Positions 9,844 through 18,735 of a DNA stretch of 64,000 nt are shown piece after piece. The notes beneath the pieces were generated by a model that saw only the letters and a list, made by a program, of their open reading frames with translations, was not told where the DNA came from and did no database searches. This DNA is from Mucilaginibacter limnophilus. GTDB lineage: Bacteria; Bacteroidota; Bacteroidia; Sphingobacteriales; Sphingobacteriaceae. The stretch is taken from contig NZ_SACK01000002.1 of NCBI RefSeq assembly GCF_004005815.1, positions 806,001 through 870,000 of the forward strand, in the 5' to 3' direction. A program made the position numbers and the translations under genes. The first letter of the stretch is position 1; every line of letters begins with the position of its first letter.

Positions 9844-10629
9844 ATGAAGTTAGCCGATTTCTACAATAGTGCTTATCAATGGGTTGTTATCCACGGCCCC
9901 AACATCATTATAGGTCTGATAGTACTTATAACAGGCCTTTGGTTCATACGCCTTTTAAAATCGCGCATACGCCGTAAAATGAGCGCCGAAGAGGTACACT
10001 CATCATTACAGCCATTTTTGCTTAGCGTTAGTATAACTGCGCTTAATATTTTACTGGTGCTGCTAGTGCTTACCATTATGGGTGTAGAAGCCTCGGCGTT
10101 TACTACGCTGGTAGGCGCGTTTGGCGTTGCGGCAGGCTTGGCATTATCGGGCACACTGCAAAATTTTGCAGGTGGGGTGCTGATATTACTGTTGAAGCCT
10201 TTTGAATTGAATGACAACATTATCGCCCAGGGACAGGATGGCAAAGTAACATCCATACAGATATTTTTTACTGTACTGCTTACGCCCGATAATAAAACCA
10301 TCATCATCCCCAACGGAAAGCTGTTTAACGAGGTAATTGTTAATGTAACACGTGAAGGAAGTCGCAGGTTAGACTTTGAATTGGAAGTAGGTTATGCCGG
10401 AAACTCTGAGAGGGTGAAACGCATAATTGAAGATGCTATAAAAGCTACACCTTATATTATTAAGAATAAACCGGTGAAAGTAGGCATTACTAAAGTACTT
10501 TTTGACAGGATGATATTCGCGGTTTATGTTTGGGTAAAGCCGTCGGAATTTTTAACCGTTAAGATAGACCTGCACGAAAGGATAGTAGCCGGTTTGGAAG
10601 CCGCAGGGGTTAAGTTGCCGGGAACGTGA
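9844..10629 (+). CDS. Small-conductance mechanosensitive channel MscS family
   Basis: The 261-residue protein has three membrane helices: about 18-36 (IIIGLIVLITGLWFIRLL), 62-85, and the pore helix about 90-125. The pore helix carries 'GAFGVAAGLALSGTLQNFAGGVLILLLKPFELND', the MscS TM3 signature with Gly/Ala packing. The soluble beta and alpha/beta vestibule follows ('IIIPNGKLFNEVIVNVTREG'). It opens under membrane tension to release osmolytes on hypo-osmotic shock. It is a minimal three-helix member, alone in its transcription unit. Confidence 0.93.
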   Translation: MKLADFYNSAYQWVVIHGPNIIIGLIVLITGLWFIRLLKSRIRRKMSAEEVHSSLQPFLLSVSITALNILLVLLVLTIMGVEASAFTTLVGAFGVAAGLALSGTLQNFAGGVLILLLKPFELNDNIIAQGQDGKVTSIQIFFTVLLTPDNKTIIIPNGKLFNEVIVNVTREGSRRLDFELEVGYAGNSERVKRIIEDAIKATPYIIKNKPVKVGITKVLFDRMIFAVYVWVKPSEFLTVKIDLHERIVAGLEAAGVKLPGT

Positions 10630-10638
10630 TAATGTGTT

Positions 10639-10720
10639 ATGTCATCTTGATTTGTTTCGGGATCTCGCATGAGAGGTAATTGATTTGCATGAGGGATGCT
10701 GAAACAAGTTCAGCATGCCG
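10639..10720. repeat. Dispersed repeat, type C copy 1
   Basis: The segment runs from gtcatcttga through ttcgggatctc to ggatgctgaaacaagttcag. It is homologous to 46176-46255, which has the same blocks in the same order. The two copies lie 35 kb apart, both between genes. Confidence 0.6.
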
Positions 10721-10822
10721 GTTTTTCTTTTTAAATGCGGGCCAAGGCCCTTCCGGAAAACCGTGGCCGGGCGTTTTGCCTGTGTGATGGGTAGGTTTTT
10801 TCCGGATAGGCATTTTCTTTTG

Positions 10823-10859
10823 GTTACTTTTCTTTGTTGCTATGACAAAGAAAAGTAAC
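10823..10859. repeat. Perfect 15-bp inverted repeat (hairpin)
   Basis: Arm gttacttttctttgt at 10823-10837 and its exact complement at 10845-10859, with a 7-nt loop. A fragment of the same word (gttactttttctttt) reappears near 39590. There is no T-run, so it is a dispersed palindrome rather than a terminator. With 10639-10720 it fills most of the 325-bp gap after mscS. Confidence 0.7.
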
Positions 10860-10954
10860 ATCCACTAACATTGATGTGAGCATATCCCATTGCTAACAAA
10901 GGTATGAACTTAAAAACATGCTTCGTTCAATGACGCGTGATAATAGAATGTTGC

Positions 10955-12301
10955 TTATATCTTCTGTCTTGCTTTAATCTCCAGATACTTGTTTATCGCA
11001 TTAATAGTAAGATTTTCAGGCGCGGTTAGTACGGATTGTATGCCATATTTGGCCAGTTCTTTTACTATCAGTTTTTTATCGTTAGCAAACTTTTCGGCAA
11101 CTGTTTTAATGTAGATATGTTCGACATCAGCGGCAGGTTGAGCGCTCATTTCAAGCAGTTCGGTATTCTCGAAGAATACTACCAGCAGCAGGTGGAATTT
11201 TGCTATCCGCTTTAAAAAAGGCATTTGACGCTGCAATGCCGAAAGACTTTCAAAATTGGTAAAGAATACCACCAGGCTGCGCTGTTTTATTACCCCGCGA
11301 ATGGTGCTGTACAGCGCTTCCATATTAGTTTCCAGGTAGCGGGTTTTTTCTTTGTATAGTACCTCTAAAATACGGTTGATTTGTGTGGGACGCCTGTCGG
11401 CAGCTATTACCGATCCTATCTTTTCACCTACGGTAATAAGTCCGGCTTTATCCTCTTTTTTCAGGGCGACGTTTGAAAGCGCCAAGGTTGCATTGATGGC
11501 ATAATCAAGCAAACTTAAACCGTTAAACGGCATTTTCATGGCCCTTGATTTATCGATAACACAATACACATGCTGCGATTTTTCGTCGATATAATTGTTC
11601 ACCATAAAGCTGCCGTGCCTTGCGGTGGCCTTCCAGTTTATAGTGCGGTAGTCATCACCCTGAACATAATTTTTTACATGCTCAAATTCAAGGCTATGGC
11701 CTACCCGGGGTATCTTTTTTATACCAACCTCGTTAAGCCGGTTTGATATTGCCATTAGTTCATATTTGCGCATTTGCAAAAATGAAGGGTATACGGGCAG
11801 TACTTCGCTTTGGGTAAAATTAAACCGGCGACTTATTAAACCTAATGGCGAACGCACAAACACCCTGATATCGCCAAAGTCATACTCGCCGCGTTTGGTT
11901 GGGCGTAACTGATAGGTTATTGATTTTTGCTGATAAGGTGCGAGGCTGGTTTTAAACCACACATCGCGGCGTTGAAACTGGCGCGGAACTTCGTCAATTA
12001 TGCCAACTTGTACGGTGAACGGATACCGGCTTTCAATGAATATGCTCAGATCGTTTTCGTCGCTGTTACTTAGCCGCTCGGGTGCGGTGCGGCGGGCAAA
12101 TATGGCTTTGCTGTTTCGATAAAGCAGTAAAATATCAGCGAGAATCAATAATATCAGCACCCAAAAAACAAGTTCAGGTATAACGCCCAGCCAGCTAAAA
12201 AAGAACCCCACTAAAAACAACGTAACGCACACGGCAAGCCCGATAAACAGGCGGTTGTTTAAAAACAGGTTACTATAATACAGGCTGAACAATTTTTTCA
12301 C
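10955..12301 (-). CDS. DUF58 domain-containing membrane protein
   Basis: The 448-residue protein starts at a GTG. Two adjacent membrane helices lie at about residues 17-60. A beta-rich domain follows ('PYQQKSITYQLRPTKRGEYDFGDIRVFVRSPLGLI'). The DUF58 core then contains 'VGHSLEFEHVKNYVQGDDYRTINWKATARHG', and the tail is a vWA-like fold ('VYCVIDKSRAMKM'). DUF58 proteins work beside MoxR AAA+ ATPases in envelope or assembly functions. It is the last gene of the six-gene minus-strand block and begins 9 bp after the MoxR gene. Confidence 0.9.
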   Translation of the reverse strand: MKKLFSLYYSNLFLNNRLFIGLAVCVTLFLVGFFFSWLGVIPELVFWVLILLILADILLLYRNSKAIFARRTAPERLSNSDENDLSIFIESRYPFTVQVGIIDEVPRQFQRRDVWFKTSLAPYQQKSITYQLRPTKRGEYDFGDIRVFVRSPLGLISRRFNFTQSEVLPVYPSFLQMRKYELMAISNRLNEVGIKKIPRVGHSLEFEHVKNYVQGDDYRTINWKATARHGSFMVNNYIDEKSQHVYCVIDKSRAMKMPFNGLSLLDYAINATLALSNVALKKEDKAGLITVGEKIGSVIAADRRPTQINRILEVLYKEKTRYLETNMEALYSTIRGVIKQRSLVVFFTNFESLSALQRQMPFLKRIAKFHLLLVVFFENTELLEMSAQPAADVEHIYIKTVAEKFANDKKLIVKELAKYGIQSVLTAPENLTINAINKYLEIKARQKI

Positions 12302-12310
12302 GCTTATACG

Positions 12311-13297
12311 TTATCGTGGTATTTCAATTTTATGAATGATCTGGTTTATCACGTCATCAGGTGTAGCGCCTTCCATTTCCTTATCAGGCGTTAGCATAAT
12401 GCGGTGTCGCAATACGTGCGGTGCAGCCCAAATCACATCATCAGGCGTAATAAAATCACGGCCTTTAATGGCTGCCAGCGCTTTCGCTGCATTAATAATT
12501 GCTAAGGATGCGCGCGGAGAACCACCCAGGAATAATGATTTATTGTTGCGGGTTTCAATAATGATCTTTGCTACAAACTCGAGTATTTTTGGCTCTACAT
12601 GGAAGCCGCGCACCTGTTCACGCAAGGCCACAATATCCTGAGCCGAAAGTACCGGCTCAATATGCGTTATCTGTTCAGCAGTGCGCTGCTGGTGCTGCTG
12701 CGATATAATGGCTATCTCTTCTTCAAGCGTTGGGTATTTTACCTCTATCTTAAACAAAAAGCGGTCAAGTTGTGCCTCGGGCAGGCGGTAGGTTCCTTCC
12801 TGCTCAACCGGGTTTTGCGTAGCCAGCACCAAAAAGGGCTCGTCCATTTTATAGGTGGTACCGTCGATGGTCAACTGGCGTTCTTCCATAACTTCAAACA
12901 ACGCCGACTGAGTTTTTGCCGGAGCGCGGTTAATCTCATCTATCAGGATGATGTTACCAAAAATAGGTCCGTGCTTAAACTCAAATTCAGTTGTTTTAGG
13001 GTTGAAAACCGGTGTGCCCAGTATGTCCGATGGCATCAGGTCGGGCGTAAACTGTATACGTGAGTAAGCAGCATCAATTGCTTTTGCAACCAGTTTGGCA
13101 GTAAGCGTTTTGGCTACGCCCGGCACACCTTCAATAAGAATGTGTCCGTCGGCCAATATACCGGCAATCACCAGGTCAATAGTTTCCTGCTGACCTACTA
13201 TTATTTTTCCTAAAGTAGCCTTAATTTGTTCAACCGCGTTGTTCAGCCTGCTTAGGTCTGTACGCTGTTCAAATAGCTCTTCTTGTCCTTCTTCCAT
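12311..13297 (-). CDS. MoxR family AAA+ ATPase
   Basis: The 328-residue ATPase carries Walker A GVPGVAKT (57-64), Walker B ILIDE (117-121), the sensor phrase 'VLATQNPVEQEGTYRLPEAQLDRF', and the C-terminal lid 'SPRASLAIINAAKALAAIKGR'. MoxR ATPases act as chaperone-like remodelers for vWA/DUF58 partners, here encoded directly downstream. The start ATG lies 5 bp after the DUF4350 stop, consistent with tight operon coupling. Confidence 0.95.
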   Translation of the reverse strand: MEEGQEELFEQRTDLSRLNNAVEQIKATLGKIIVGQQETIDLVIAGILADGHILIEGVPGVAKTLTAKLVAKAIDAAYSRIQFTPDLMPSDILGTPVFNPKTTEFEFKHGPIFGNIILIDEINRAPAKTQSALFEVMEERQLTIDGTTYKMDEPFLVLATQNPVEQEGTYRLPEAQLDRFLFKIEVKYPTLEEEIAIISQQHQQRTAEQITHIEPVLSAQDIVALREQVRGFHVEPKILEFVAKIIIETRNNKSLFLGGSPRASLAIINAAKALAAIKGRDFITPDDVIWAAPHVLRHRIMLTPDKEMEGATPDDVINQIIHKIEIPR

Positions 13298-13302
13298 GTT
13301 AT

Positions 13303-14481
13303 TTATGCTGATAAAGTATAGAATTTTTCCATTAATCTGTTCAGTTCGATAAGTTCGTTGTCTGTTACTTTTTGCTGATGGGCTATATAGTTAATATAGT
13401 TCACAAGTTCGCGTGAAAAAGCCTTGTCGATACCGGTTTTATGTGCCAGCGTTTCGGTAAACTCATTATCCATTTTGCCGGTTTTAAGCCAGTATTTATC
13501 ACGCAATGAGCTTAAAAAGTAAATGATTTTTTTTTGTGCGATATCTACATTATCCCGGCGTTCATAATACACCTGGCCTACTACATTTATAAAATCGAGC
13601 GTGGCATTTTTTAATGGTTCAACTACCGGTATTACGCGCTGCCTGCGTTTTATTCCATATAATACATAAACAAGCAAGCTGAAAAGAGCCAGGTAATAGG
13701 CACTGCGTAAATACGGACTGCTTAGAAATACCCGCATTGGTGACTCCTGTGCTGCTAAACCTTGCGTGTAATATTCATCCCATAATATTTGCTTTGGCTT
13801 ACCAAGGTGCGATAGCGCTATCGACGCGTACCTTCTCCCGTTATCTTTCAACAGGCTGTAGTTGGTAAACATGCCGGGGTTAGGCATCAGGTACAAAGTG
13901 CCTTTGCCTATTTTATATTTTATAAAGTTTGCTTCGCCCTTATCGTTCTCACCTAAAATAATGGCCTTTGTGCTGTCAATTTTATTAAAACCACCACCTA
14001 TCTGTCCTTTATCAACAAAATACTGCCGTTCGTTATTTAGCTTTGGATTCACGAAACTAACGAACTCTACATTCTCATCTTCCCAAAAAACATAATTGGC
14101 TTCTGTTTTAAGATTTTTGTCTATAAGTGAGCCAAAATTGTCAGCAGCAATAAACACATTATTACCTGCGTTGATATATGAAATGAGCTGCTCGTAATCC
14201 TCTTCAGACGGTTGAATGTTGTTACCAATAATAACATATGCCGTGTTTTGGTATGTCGAATCAACCAAAACCTCATAAACCGGCCTGCGGCGTGGAGTTA
14301 CCTTTGCTTTAGGGAAAATATTTTTTATCTGGTTGTATAAAATATATGTGCCGAAAGGTATTTTGTGTGTGTTAAAGTAAGTACGCGACCAGTTGGTTGG
14401 CGTAGGCCTGTTATACTGCATTACAGCATATACAACTACCAGCAGTACTGCAATTATAAGATATATACGCAGGCTTTTCAT
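13303..14481 (-). CDS. DUF4350 domain-containing membrane protein
   Basis: The 392-residue protein has an N-terminal membrane anchor (about 5-22) and an extracytoplasmic GldG/IFT52-like DUF4350 domain ('WSRTYFNTHKIPFGTYILYNQIKNIFPKA' then 'YVIIGNNIQPSEEDYEQLISYINAGNNVFIAADNFG'). A second helix is near 265-285, followed by a helical cytoplasmic tail. It overlaps the end of the DUF4129 gene by one base. The exact role is unknown; in this phylum the family travels with MoxR/DUF58. Confidence 0.85.
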   Translation of the reverse strand: MKSLRIYLIIAVLLVVVYAVMQYNRPTPTNWSRTYFNTHKIPFGTYILYNQIKNIFPKAKVTPRRRPVYEVLVDSTYQNTAYVIIGNNIQPSEEDYEQLISYINAGNNVFIAADNFGSLIDKNLKTEANYVFWEDENVEFVSFVNPKLNNERQYFVDKGQIGGGFNKIDSTKAIILGENDKGEANFIKYKIGKGTLYLMPNPGMFTNYSLLKDNGRRYASIALSHLGKPKQILWDEYYTQGLAAQESPMRVFLSSPYLRSAYYLALFSLLVYVLYGIKRRQRVIPVVEPLKNATLDFINVVGQVYYERRDNVDIAQKKIIYFLSSLRDKYWLKTGKMDNEFTETLAHKTGIDKAFSRELVNYINYIAHQQKVTDNELIELNRLMEKFYTLSA

Positions 14482-15179
14482 TACAGTTTAGTTTTAAATT
14501 GCTGAAAAAGCACGTTAATATTACCGAATGCATGCTCGTCAATTGGAAAATCACCGTACCATACATACTCGAACCGCCGGGTTATTGATCCAAACGCTTC
14601 TCGCTGTACTGGGTTAGTAAGTTCATAGTAATATGCGGTGTTGGTCTTATCTATCTGCCAGTTTATAAGCCCGGCATCGCTTAACTGCTTTAAACATTTA
14701 AGATACTGCAGCCGTACAGCAAGCCTGAAATTGCGCAAGGCAATAGCATTTTCTATTTCGCTGTCAAAATCAATTTCGTGTATATTTTCAAGCGATTCCT
14801 GATAGGGCAAGCTGACTTTTTTAGCCGTCCTTTTTAATAGTCCTGCCGATTTAAGTATTAAAAACAATCCTCCTATTGCCGCTAATCCAACCAGAATATA
14901 TTTTATTGAAGGATGGCTAAGCCCGGCAGAAGAAAGCAGATCTCCAAGCCATTGCCAAAACCAGTACCAAAACCTGTCCCACCATGAAGGCTCAGCTTTT
15001 TGCCCTTCCACATATTGAAATTCGGGATCAGCAGCGTATTTTTTTATGGCCGCGTCATTAAAATGCTGTACAGTTATAGCTGTGCTGTCCTTTTTCAAAA
15101 CAGCAGGTTTTTTGCTTTTTTGTGCAAAAGCAATTACTACGCTAAACAAGCAAAACAATACAACAAACAGCCTTTTCAT
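14481..15179 (-). CDS. DUF4129 domain-containing protein
   Basis: The 232-residue protein has a signal peptide (cleavage near AFA-QK, residue 19) and a membrane helix at about 92-110. The cytoplasmic DUF4129 region reads 'ENAIALRNFRLAVRLQYLKCLKQLSDAGLINWQIDKTNTAYYYEL' and ends in 'FEYVWYGDFPIDE'. DUF4129 modules belong to transglutaminase/MoxR-linked envelope systems, consistent with the position between the membrane gene at 15183 and the DUF4350 gene. Confidence 0.85.
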   Translation of the reverse strand: MKRLFVVLFCLFSVVIAFAQKSKKPAVLKKDSTAITVQHFNDAAIKKYAADPEFQYVEGQKAEPSWWDRFWYWFWQWLGDLLSSAGLSHPSIKYILVGLAAIGGLFLILKSAGLLKRTAKKVSLPYQESLENIHEIDFDSEIENAIALRNFRLAVRLQYLKCLKQLSDAGLINWQIDKTNTAYYYELTNPVQREAFGSITRRFEYVWYGDFPIDEHAFGNINVLFQQFKTKL

Positions 15180-15182
15180 GCC

Positions 15183-16076
15183 TTAAAATTCTTCATTTGG
15201 CAAATGTGAAGATTGATCGTTCATACCCAGCGTATTAATGCGGTCTATTAACCCTGTGCCATCTTTTTGTTCGGAATAGCTAAAGTAACACATGCTTATG
15301 GCAATGGCAACAAGTGAGTAACTTAATAAAAACAGGTTGTAAAAAAGCATTAATAATATGAATACTGGCCAAATCCAACCTTCCGGGTTTATAAGCAATT
15401 GGGTTTGTTGTATAATGGCTGATGGTACAATTATTATAAGTGATGACACCAACAACACCAAAAAAAGTACAATCAACACGCCGAATGTTAACCACCAGTT
15501 ACCTTTAATAAGTGTAAAGCTTTTGTTGAACGCATACCCGAATGAGGCATTTTCAAATATGATAACAGGTAATACCAGGCATAACACAATGCCAAAATAA
15601 ATCCCGGGCAGAAGGCAAAAAACGATGCCAATCCCAATTAGCAACGTGCACACAATGCTGCTTCCAACCGCCCTCAAAAAATAATAGCGGTAATAGCCCC
15701 ATACCTCATTTAACGTGGGTTTTTCGCCCTCAGGCTTTTCCTTAAAAACAGCTATATAGCTATAGGTTATAATAAATATGCTAAAGTTAAAAAATAAGTA
15801 ACTGAAGTAGTATATAAAGCTGCTTATAAACGCGTTGATTGACCATCTCGGAAGATCAAAATCATTATTATATGTACCGTTGGCCATTGCACTCACGCCT
15901 TCTGCTGCGTTACGCTGCATTACAAATAAAGTTACAAGGTTAAGCAAAATAAATACGCTGCAAATAATCAGCATAGGTTTAAACAGATCTTTAAAGTTTT
16001 CTTTAAAAAACGTGAATGTATCGCTGATTATCTCTCCAAAATCACGTATGCGACGCAGTTCAAAATAAGGCTTCAT
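15183..16076 (-). CDS. Multi-pass membrane protein of the MoxR block
   Basis: About 297 residues starting MKPYFELRRIRDFGEIISDTF at the ATG ending at 16076; a TTG one codon upstream is less likely. Five or six hydrophobic helices are visible. The opening 'RDFGEIISDTFTFFKENFKDLFKPMLII' resembles membrane proteins annotated as glycerophosphoryl-diester-phosphodiesterase membrane domains. No catalytic motif is seen. It overlaps the upstream SpoIIM-family gene by 17 bp, so the two are translationally linked. The function is unknown. Confidence 0.78.
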   Translation of the reverse strand: MKPYFELRRIRDFGEIISDTFTFFKENFKDLFKPMLIICSVFILLNLVTLFVMQRNAAEGVSAMANGTYNNDFDLPRWSINAFISSFIYYFSYLFFNFSIFIITYSYIAVFKEKPEGEKPTLNEVWGYYRYYFLRAVGSSIVCTLLIGIGIVFCLLPGIYFGIVLCLVLPVIIFENASFGYAFNKSFTLIKGNWWLTFGVLIVLFLVLLVSSLIIIVPSAIIQQTQLLINPEGWIWPVFILLMLFYNLFLLSYSLVAIAISMCYFSYSEQKDGTGLIDRINTLGMNDQSSHLPNEEF

Positions 16077-17037
16077 CAATGTCAGGGGTGTTTGTATTTA
16101 GTTTGCGGTTAAGTATTGCAGGGTATAATATCACATACCATATTATAAATATCAGCGAAAGCACTAATATAGCTACGCTAAGCCATATCGGCATTTCAGT
16201 ATGGCGTGTAACAAAGCCTTCAAAAAAGGCTGCTACCAAAAATATAGGCACAATACCTATGGCTATCTTCATACCGTCTTTACCGCCTTTTTTTAAAGAT
16301 TCCATGCGGCTGTATGTTTTAGGAAATAGTATGCTGTTACCTAAAATAAGTCCGGCCGCACCGGCTATTACAAGTGCCGAAATTTCAAGCGTGCCATGTA
16401 TCCATATTACTAAAACAGATTGAACACCTAATCCCTTGCTAAAAAAATAATATTGGAATGAGCCTAGCATAATACCGTTTTGCATAAGCTGGTACAGCGT
16501 ACCAACAGATAAGAAAATACCCATGGCAAACGCCATGAGTTCAGCATAAATATTATTAATAGCAATACGCATGAACATTTTAAACTCGCTGCCTTGTTTA
16601 TACACCCCAAAAGGGTCGCCTTTGGCAATGTTGTCATTGGTCATGTTCACATAATTGTTGCCTAATATCAACCGCACAAAACTGTCGTCATACATAGCCG
16701 ATAGCATACCCATCAAACAGAAAACCAAAAAAAAGGCGAACGCATACAAAAGTTGTTTGCGGTATTTAAAAAATATCAGCGGAAGCTCCAGTTTCCAAAA
16801 GGTAATAAACCGGTTAGTTTTTTCTTTTTTATTCTTATAAATAGACTGATGGAACCTTGAAGCCAGGCCGTTTAAATAACGCGTGGTATTTGAATTTGGA
16901 TAAAAGGTTTTTGAATAAGCAAGGTCGTCGGTAAGGCTAATAAAACTCTCTGCCAGTTCATCAGGGCTTTGTGTTTTGCCATTTTCGTAAGCTTTCCAGC
17001 GCTCAGAATTCTGTTTAATAAATAGGGCTTCACGCAT
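16060..17037 (-). CDS. Stage II sporulation protein M (SpoIIM/DUF95) family membrane protein
   Basis: About 325 residues. The start MREALFIKQNSERWKAYE at 17037 is usual for the family; an in-frame GTG at 17076 would add 13 residues. An N-terminal helical domain is followed by five membrane segments and the motif 'NNIYAELMAFAMGIFLSVGTLYQLMQNGIMLG' plus 'WIHGTLEISALVIAGAAGLILG', diagnostic of SpoIIM. This organism is not a sporulator; here the family goes with MoxR/DUF58. It is the first gene of the minus-strand operon, divergent from the RDD gene. Confidence 0.9.
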   Translation of the reverse strand: MREALFIKQNSERWKAYENGKTQSPDELAESFISLTDDLAYSKTFYPNSNTTRYLNGLASRFHQSIYKNKKEKTNRFITFWKLELPLIFFKYRKQLLYAFAFFLVFCLMGMLSAMYDDSFVRLILGNNYVNMTNDNIAKGDPFGVYKQGSEFKMFMRIAINNIYAELMAFAMGIFLSVGTLYQLMQNGIMLGSFQYYFFSKGLGVQSVLVIWIHGTLEISALVIAGAAGLILGNSILFPKTYSRMESLKKGGKDGMKIAIGIVPIFLVAAFFEGFVTRHTEMPIWLSVAILVLSLIFIIWYVILYPAILNRKLNTNTPDIDEALF

Positions 17038-17115
17038 GTTATAAGCTTCAGGTATTTCCGGCTTAAAATAATACACAAAAACTTAAACTGCAAGCAAAAA
17101 AATCCATAACAATTT

Positions 17116-17123
17116 TATATTTG
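17116..17123 (+). promoter_or_regulatory. -7 box TATATTTG directly before the RDD gene
   Basis: An exact TAnnTTTG box ends 5 bp before the RDD ATG, which would put transcription start at or beside the start codon (leaderless mRNA). There is no TTG at the ideal -33 position. Confidence 0.4.
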
Positions 17124-17128
17124 TTAAC

Positions 17129-17860
17129 ATGCAAACGGTTACTATACATACTACACAAAATATCGGGATTGACTATGAAGTTGCGGGGCTTGGAGACCGC
17201 ATACTTGCCCGTTTAATAGACTATGGGCTATTTTTTGTTTTGTGGATAGCAACAGTGTTTGTGATAGCGTCGGCTAATGTAAGCGCCCCTAATCTTGATA
17301 CCATTTTACTTATTACGCTTGCTGCAGTGTTCGGATTTTATGATCTGGTATGCGAAATATTTTTCAACGGCCAAAGCATAGGTAAGCGTATCATGAAAAT
17401 CAGGGTGATGAGCCTTGACGGCGCGCGCCCAACCATCAGTCAGTATCTTATCCGCTGGGTATTCCGTATAGTTGATTTTGGTATTACGCTACAACTTGGC
17501 GGCTTGATAAGCGGATTGCTTACCAAAAATGTACAGCGCATAGGCGACGTTGTAGCCGGCACAACGCTTATACGTACTAAACCGCGTACACAAATGGATC
17601 ACCTGGTGTTTAAACCTTCAGCAGATGATTATGTGCCTGTATTTAATGAGGTGATGCAGCTGAGCGATAAGGACATTGCGCTGGTTAATGAGGTAATAGT
17701 AAACTATTTAAAAACGGCTAATACAGTTGTTATTTATAACATGGCCAACCGTATTAAAGACCACTTAGGCATAACAACACCGCCTGAAATGAATGATTAT
17801 GTATTTCTTCAAACCATATTGAAAGACTATACCCACATGGCGGCTCAGGCCGTTGTATGA
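17129..17860 (+). CDS. RDD family membrane protein
   Basis: The 243-residue protein shows the RDD signature: 'GLGDRILARLIDYGLFFVLW' with the Arg-Asp pair in the first helix, 'FNGQSIGKRIMKIRVM' after the second, and 'QRIGDVVAGTTLIRTKPR' before the soluble tail. There are three to four membrane helices. The function of RDD proteins is poorly defined, with transport suggested for some. It is divergent from the SpoIIM/MoxR operon, an arrangement often kept in Bacteroidota. Its 3' end overlaps the convergent DUF2752 gene by 16 bp. Confidence 0.9.
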   Translation: MQTVTIHTTQNIGIDYEVAGLGDRILARLIDYGLFFVLWIATVFVIASANVSAPNLDTILLITLAAVFGFYDLVCEIFFNGQSIGKRIMKIRVMSLDGARPTISQYLIRWVFRIVDFGITLQLGGLISGLLTKNVQRIGDVVAGTTLIRTKPRTQMDHLVFKPSADDYVPVFNEVMQLSDKDIALVNEVIVNYLKTANTVVIYNMANRIKDHLGITTPPEMNDYVFLQTILKDYTHMAAQAVV

Positions 17861-18198
17861 GGATGTATGTACAAATGCCACATTTTTAAACTGTACACAA
17901 CCAATATAAAGCTACCTACTGCCATGTAAATAGTTTTTTTTACTACATGATTCGGGGTGTCCAGCTTAAATTTCTTATCGGCAAATAAATAAATAAGTAC
18001 CAGCAGCAAAGGCAATGCCGGCGGGTAAAGTTCAAAGCTACGTGATAGCTGACCGTTCAGTAATGCAACTACTGAGCGTTGAAAGCCACAGCCAGGGCAA
18101 TCAATACCTGTTATATATTTAAAAGGGCATGGCAGCAAGTGGCTTTGTAGCCAACCGGTTAGTTGCTGCCATGCCTGTATATAAGCAAATCCTAACAC
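17845..18198 (-). CDS. DUF2752 domain-containing protein
   Basis: The 117-residue membrane protein has the DUF2752 hallmark 'CPFKYITGIDCPGCGFQRSVVALLNGQ' (conserved CPxCG and Arg) between short helices, with two C-terminal membrane segments. The GTG start follows the TAA of the DUF5684 gene without a gap. The function is unknown. Confidence 0.85.
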   Translation of the reverse strand: MLGFAYIQAWQQLTGWLQSHLLPCPFKYITGIDCPGCGFQRSVVALLNGQLSRSFELYPPALPLLLVLIYLFADKKFKLDTPNHVVKKTIYMAVGSFILVVYSLKMWHLYIHPHTTA

Positions 18199-18646
18199 TT
18201 ATACTTGAGGCGGGTTATTAGGGAAATTGTTATATGGATCATTACCATACGGTGAGAATTGTTGTGCACCGGCCGGGCCAAGGTATTTGTAATTGCCAAA
18301 GCCTAATATCGGAACGAATATAAATGACAATAGCAATAAGCCAACTGTAAACCCTTCGCTTTGGCCAAAGCTTTTACTAAGCAGGTTATATGTCCAAACT
18401 ACAAAAACTATGTTTATGCAAGGTATCAGAAACAAAAATATCCACCAGATAGGTTTACCAACAATTTCAAGCAGAACAATGGTATTATAATCGGTATAAG
18501 AACTGCCCATCCTGGTTTACCGGCTTTTCGAATATTCTCCACATGCCTATAATGTTAATCACTGTAATAATAATTATAGGTATTAGCAAAACACTAAATA
18601 ATGCAAAAAAGGCTGATTGATCGGAGTAGTTTTCGTAGTTGTCCAT
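18199..18646 (-). pseudogene. DUF5684-type small membrane protein, disrupted by two frameshifts
   Basis: An ATG at 18646 opens MDNYENYSDQSAFFALFSVL, a membrane helix and 'MWRIFEK'. The frame then shifts and would stop. The family continuation 'AGKPGWAVLIPI' is readable in a second frame, and 'YNTIVLLEIVGKPIWW' onward in a third, which runs to 18199. One missing A (at about 18530) and one missing T (at about 18495) in short homopolymers restore a continuous protein of about 148 residues. Either the gene is decayed or the assembly has two indels here. The intact downstream segment alone (18199-18510) would lack the first helix. Confidence 0.72.
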
Positions 18647-18723
18647 AATTGATTTGGTTATAAGGTTTTAAATTTTTGTTTAAGATATTAAATCACATTG
18701 ACAAATAAAAACGTTAGTAAACA

Positions 18724-18731
18724 TAGCTTTG
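18724..18731 (+). promoter_or_regulatory. -7 box TAGCTTTG immediately before sdaA
   Basis: An exact TAnnTTTG box only 4 bp from the ATG, with a TTG 23 bp upstream (18698-18700), slightly long spacing. It suggests a leaderless transcript. Confidence 0.4.
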
Positions 18732-18735
18732 TACC

